64,000 nt of DNA from Pycnopodia helianthoides (taxonomy: Eukaryota > Echinodermata > Asteroidea > Forcipulatida > Asteriidae), in contig CM063258.1 of assembly GCA_032158295.1 (NCBI GenBank), positions 5,970,583 to 6,034,582 of the forward strand. The letters run 5' to 3'. Below the pieces are notes generated by a model that was not told the origin of the DNA, made no database searches, and saw only the letters and a list, made by a program, of their open reading frames with translations. Position numbers and translations under genes: made by a program. Numbering within the stretch: the first letter of the stretch is position 1; every line of letters starts with the position of its first letter. This document shows, in pieces, positions 24,301-30,300 of the stretch.

Positions 24301-27300
24301 CTTGTAGCTAAAAATATTTACTGGACCAGAATTTTAAGTACAAGACCAGAATTGAAGTGAGAAGAAAAAAGCTTAAACAGGTTAATATTTGAACTGTTTG
24401 AATTTGAAAAAAGCACTAAGAGAAGATTTATTTCATTTGTACATTATGGGTAAGTAGTCCTTCGATAATCAACAGAATTGTATTTATCAGACTGAAAGTC
24501 AACATTTGAACACAGACACCAAGACGCCGGACTTGTCCGGACATGAGTTTACTGGCCCGATGCTAAAATCACTGGCCTCGGGCCAGCGGTCCAGTGTCAA
24601 ATTCGAGCCCTGTACGTTATATTCTCATCTACTGGATGGGAAAAGAAACCCATTTTTTGCAGGAGGTGCCTGGTTTTGGCACCGAGTGTCACAATTAGTC
24701 TTTATGTTACGGACATGTGGGCAGGTAATTTTAGTGTCCTTGAATCAGTCTAGTCTAACGAAAAGTTTTGCAACCAACCAACCAACCCTTAGGGTTTGAA
24801 TTGTTAGTGTTCTCGTCTGATCCCATTATTATTATTATTATTTTGTTAAAGTTATTATTATATATTTCTGGTAATGAAACCAAGGATGCCTCATGAGTGA
24901 ACTTAATCGCTGTAGCTCGCAAGCTTGAGGAAACCTGTAAACAAGGGTGCGTGCTACGTGAACCAGAAACACCAGGTTAACCCCTACTATTCAATGATAA
25001 GTGTTCTGGGTTTCTTTTACGTGCACTACAAATCCTAGGACACGGGACCTGTGGTAAAGTATAAAGTATCTTGCTCAGGGGCACAAGTGCCACAACTGGG
25101 ACTCAAATCCACACTCTGCTGATCAGAAACACCAGAGCTTGAGTCCGGTGCTCTTAATGGCTTGGCCAGACACGCCATCACCATGGTACCATGATAGCCT
25201 GCTACCATGGGTGGCAAAGAAGACTTGGATCTATTTTCACCTGTGGTTTGCCCAAGGCCAATCACGGGTGCTAGTTGATAAATGAACCATGCATTACATG
25301 TTGACCCAATTCACCTGGGTCCAATTTCATGGCTCTGCTTATGACGGAATTCTGCTTAAATAAAAGCTAATAATTCTATGGGCCGTGAGCGCAGAATGCC
25401 GTGGTAAGCAGAGTCATGAAGTAGCAAAGCACAACAAAAAGTAGCTAAGCACAATATAATTATGCTTACCAAGGTTACCACAAAATACCATTCACGTGCA
25501 CCATTTCTGACTGGTATTGCTGCTAATTTTTGCTAAGCAAAATTGTCTGCTTAAGCAGCTCCATGAAATTGGGCCCCGGTGTCATCCCTAATGATAAATA
25601 TTGATTGCACCACATTGGGTGTCAGCTAGAATCCCTGGTGTGTTACTCTGCAGTGTAAATTATGGGCCACGTACAGGTGGGTGAGATGCGCACCATTTCT
25701 TCGCTTGCTTTTTCACTCCCAAAATGGCAAGACCATAGGCAGAATATAGATGTGTGTATTCGTCAGTGGAAGGGGTCTCCAGCAGTCAAACTTACTCTAT
25801 GTTTATCCCTTGAACCACAAAGAAAGCGATGAAGGGAAGTACATGTACAGCCTTTAGATAAACTCATGTCAAGTGGATCAGACTTTTCCCCCCAAATATT
25901 TCCTGTATCTCTGATTTGCAAGTGTGCTTTTAGATGATCAGAGACCTTCAAACTGTTTGGCTAATTGCCAATGGTGTTCACATCCTTGCAGAGGAAGCGT
26001 GTACATTGTCAAAGCCCATGAGGAAAGACACCTTACGGTCGGCTTCAGGTACTTGTCTTCAGCCGGTTTGGCCCTTGCAGATAAAAGGAGGGGTGCAAGC
26101 TGAAGGGGGGATTAAGCCAGGGGGATTAGGAGAGAGAGGAAGAAACGAGGCAGCTGCCGAGCTATCAGACCTCCAGAGGGCCCAGAAGCGGCTTAGTGTA
26201 ACCCCCTTTTAGGTTTTAACCCTAATACCCTCGCAATATCAAAACTGTATCAATCCAGATTAATCAGAAACAGATGTGGTGGGCAGTGATTGGGTGGGGA
26301 AGGGGGAGGGGGGGTTGGAGGCGGTTTAACAGGGGAAGGTACTCTACTACTGTCCTTATACCGGAGTAATTATCGTCCTCCTCCTCAATAAAAAAAAATG
26401 TTAGTCATTGCACACTAATTGCAAACATCCCAATTAGCCTAGATTTATTCTGTCTTCTGACATTCTTCCTGAGTGCATAATGTAGAGCTAAGACAGAGGC
26501 CAAGTTTGCACAAGGACTTTTTGTTGACTAGAGGCAGACAATTATTGCTTGGTACTCAACACATGTTTTTTGGCGTGATTACCAGTTAATATCGGCCGCT
26601 AGTTGACAGATGATGGATGTGTGAGCTTGGCCAGGGTGATGATAAGGTACACAGTTCGTTACTGCAGAGAAAATGTAGGTTTCAAAGTTGATGTTACTTT
26701 TCAGTATCAAGCTGATGGTAGTATTATGAGCTGTTTACTTTGATGGCAAACAAGTTTGCTCTTGAGTGAGATTTGAAGCTTTGCATGATGGACGAAGTCA
26801 ATACGAATAACTACAGACCAGCAAAATAATTAAATCTCATTAATTTCTTCTGTGATGGATCATTCACTCATTCAAAAAATATTGCATCAATATTAGTTGT
26901 CACACAGGCGCGAGTGGAATAATATAGTGCTTCTACATCCCATATCCAACGAGACCGAAGGCCAAGTTGGATATGAGATCCCGTGTGATAGCTAAATCAT
27001 CTTCAGGCAAACGTGAGGCGTAGCTTAAAATAATGCAATACACCTTAACAAGAACAGTTAAATAGAACAGGGTTCGATATGGGCCCTTTAAGATAAAGGG
27101 TGATGCATCTTACAACAAGATGTTGCTCAGTGTACAACAAGCAAGACAGGCGAGAGGCTTTCAGTTAAAATCTTACCAACTTCAGTGACAATGTCACTTT
27201 GCCCTTCCGGCACCGCCGCTTCCGTCACTGCCACTTAGTGTGGATCAGAGCTACGCCAGGACCTATGGGAGTCTGATCCCCTCCAACTTCGCGCCTCAAA

Positions 27301-30300
27301 GGCAACGGGCCAGCCGGGGCCCTCGACACCCATTGGCATGTCTGCTTCCTCATGCCAAAACTCCAAACCCATCTGGTCCAACCACTTCTAAACTCAATAA
27401 ATACACACTCTGAATTCCAATAAGTTCTCCGGCTAATTACATTACAGACCTTCAAGACAAAGTACAATAATTTATTCAACCACTCAAAAACATAAAACAC
27501 AGATAACAATAATCCTGGAACACAACCCTATCATCGAGCACTGCCCGGCTTTTGTGTTGTTTCCTGACCCAGTTTCTGAAGACCTCTAGCCTTCGCCTAC
27601 TAGGACAGCTGTTGTTTCTTATAACATTGCCAGCCTTGTAACAACAAAGAATTACCACCCTTTGTGGGTCCCCCTCCCCTCCCCCCCTCAATCGATGGAG
27701 GCCATGTGGTCTACTGAACTTTTACCCTAGACTTTTCCTCTCCTAACCACCGGAGCAGTTTGTTATTTCTTGGTCTGTGAAGTGTCGATGGAAAATGTGG
27801 TCCAGTGCTGTTCTGCACAGTTGCAGTAAATGTCTGTCAATTTGTTTAGCAAAGTAGGCCTAATAGAGGCTTCGTCTGTGAACATTTTCTCCTGGGTGAC
27901 AATTTTTGTTGAAGAGTTGCTGAGAAATGCTGAGCTGTATGCCTTTTAGGGATGTGACACACACCTTTGAGCAAATTCCCTTGAATCTTGTCAGAAAAAA
28001 AAGTGAAACATCTTGAACGAATTAGAACAGGGCCCAGTTTCATAAAGCAGCTAAGCACAGCAACATTCCGCTTGCCAGATAAAGGCTACCAGCCGAATAC
28101 CATGTAACGTGTACCATTTTTTTGACTGGTATCCTGCACATTTTTGCAAGGCAGAAAACTGGTCAGCAATATTTTCTGCATCAGCGTACCCTGTTTTAAT
28201 TCATTCAAGGTGTTCCAAATTGTTAACGTACAAGTCGGTTTCAAAAAAACGAATCTAGCGCATACTGTGAACTCTCCGCATTTCATCACGGACGATTACC
28301 CGAGGTAAACTCAGTTCACACGGCCCTAGGTGTTTAGTCACCTACCTGGTTCCCTGGGCCTGACGGTTACCATGGGAAGGATTCCGGATTACAAAATGTT
28401 TTCCCATGATAAGCCCTGAAATTCCAAATCCCTAATGACAAATGGGGAAAGCCCAAGGTGCTATTTGCAACTCAATTTTAGTGCGTTTACCCGGCAACAC
28501 TGTCATTTTTTTCAATTTCAAGCGTAAATCATAACTCGGTTCCCAAGGGCTTTTTTTTTTCCTCCTCTGAGGGCATGTTGAAAACTGTCAAGATCGATAC
28601 TTTCCTCATTGAGAAAAGTTTACAGATCTTTTAGGATAAGCAGCTCGGGGAATTACAATTTAAATTTGAAAGGTTCTCTTTTTTATTAGTGTTTGGGTTT
28701 GATTGCTTAAAGGAGCTCCCAACCGAATCCTATTGCAAAGTTACATTGCTGTATATTGTACTTCAATTGTTTGTATTAGTTCTACCCATGTCCATAGCTC
28801 GTACAACAGCTTTCTGTCTGAATATTATGTACTCTGCTCTGAAGGTCCACACAAGCTGCTATGAATCTGCAGGATTCAGGGCTTTTAAAGCACAATAATA
28901 ATACTACCAATAATAATTGACATTTATTTTTCCGGTATTTGCTAATTTTGATGCTCATCCCGCGTGAACAATATACACATTTTAATAGATGTTAATTTTG
29001 TATCAGGGATAAAGAATATTATTTGGTCTTCGCCCTTATATAGATGTGTATTAAGCTCTGTATACTCAAGGCCAATTAAAACAGAAAGATGAAACACAGT
29101 GAGCCTTTCAAACGAGTCACCAATAAAAACAAAACCTTTGCATAAAAAGTTTCCCTAAGCTTTTATTATAATTTTATTAAGCGGGTACATATGAGATTAT
29201 TAACAAAGGCAGTACGCAAGGTACTCCAGTTAGGAGCAAAACGGCAGGAAAGTTTAAACGAGTCGGTACGGGTGGACAAATGATAACAAACAAGTTATGG
29301 CATGCAAGTTTTGACTTGCATTTTATTGATCCTTTTGAACATGGTAAAGGGAGCTTTTCGTTATTCTCTGTAGGCAAAATAGATCGAACTTACCAAGAAA
29401 ATTTACCAACAAAATTTCTTTCAAAGCAAGAAATACCATGATGAACTGCTTGTGTCACTCCATTTTTAAGTATCATATAAAATGTCTTACAGTACGTTTG
29501 CGGTAATTACACAAAATACCTTTAAAAATGTCGACGGAAATGACACTGCTGATTTGTCACCATCCTGAAAACTGTAAAAAAAGGTCGTTTTGGGTCATTT
29601 CGGTTCATCCGAAAGGGGTTAATACTTCACGAAAGTATCGGCCAATTTCTGGTCTTATTTAGCCATCCTTAATTAAATTTTGTTTTTATCACTTGCATGT
29701 TTTATTGGAGTTGCCTTGAAATGTTTAACTACTAGCTTAGAAGGCCATGACATTACCAGGGATGACAAGTTTTAGATTGTTTAACAGAGTTCAGACTTCT
29801 TCAAATCTGCCGCACAAAAAAGAAAATGCTAATTTTTCTCCAAATTAAATAAGTCCGGCTCTTTGATTTACTTCTCTAGCACCGAGGATACTATTCCCAA
29901 ACGTTCCTTGGAATCTAGAACTCCAAGGGTGATCAAAAGGTGGAAATTGATGTCATTTCAATGTTCCTCCTGAGATCTGGATCCCAGTTCAGACTTTTTT
30001 TGTCAGCAGTGACTCTTGTAAATTCACAATCCCTGTACAGCTTTACAAGGCTGTATAATTAAAACATGGGATACTGAGTTCACAAACAGTCGGACTCTCT
30101 GGAAGGCATGAGTCTAATTTTTCCTAAGTATTTGTTTACAACAAAGATTACCAGTTATGTTATGAACAGTGTACTAATAGGAACCCTCACTCTACCCCAG
30201 CCAATGGAAATTTGACTTGGCACCTTCCTAATTTGGTCCCTCAAAATCCTACACCCTTGTAAGTTGTGGTGCTGAACCTAGTTGCCACTAAGGGAATTTT

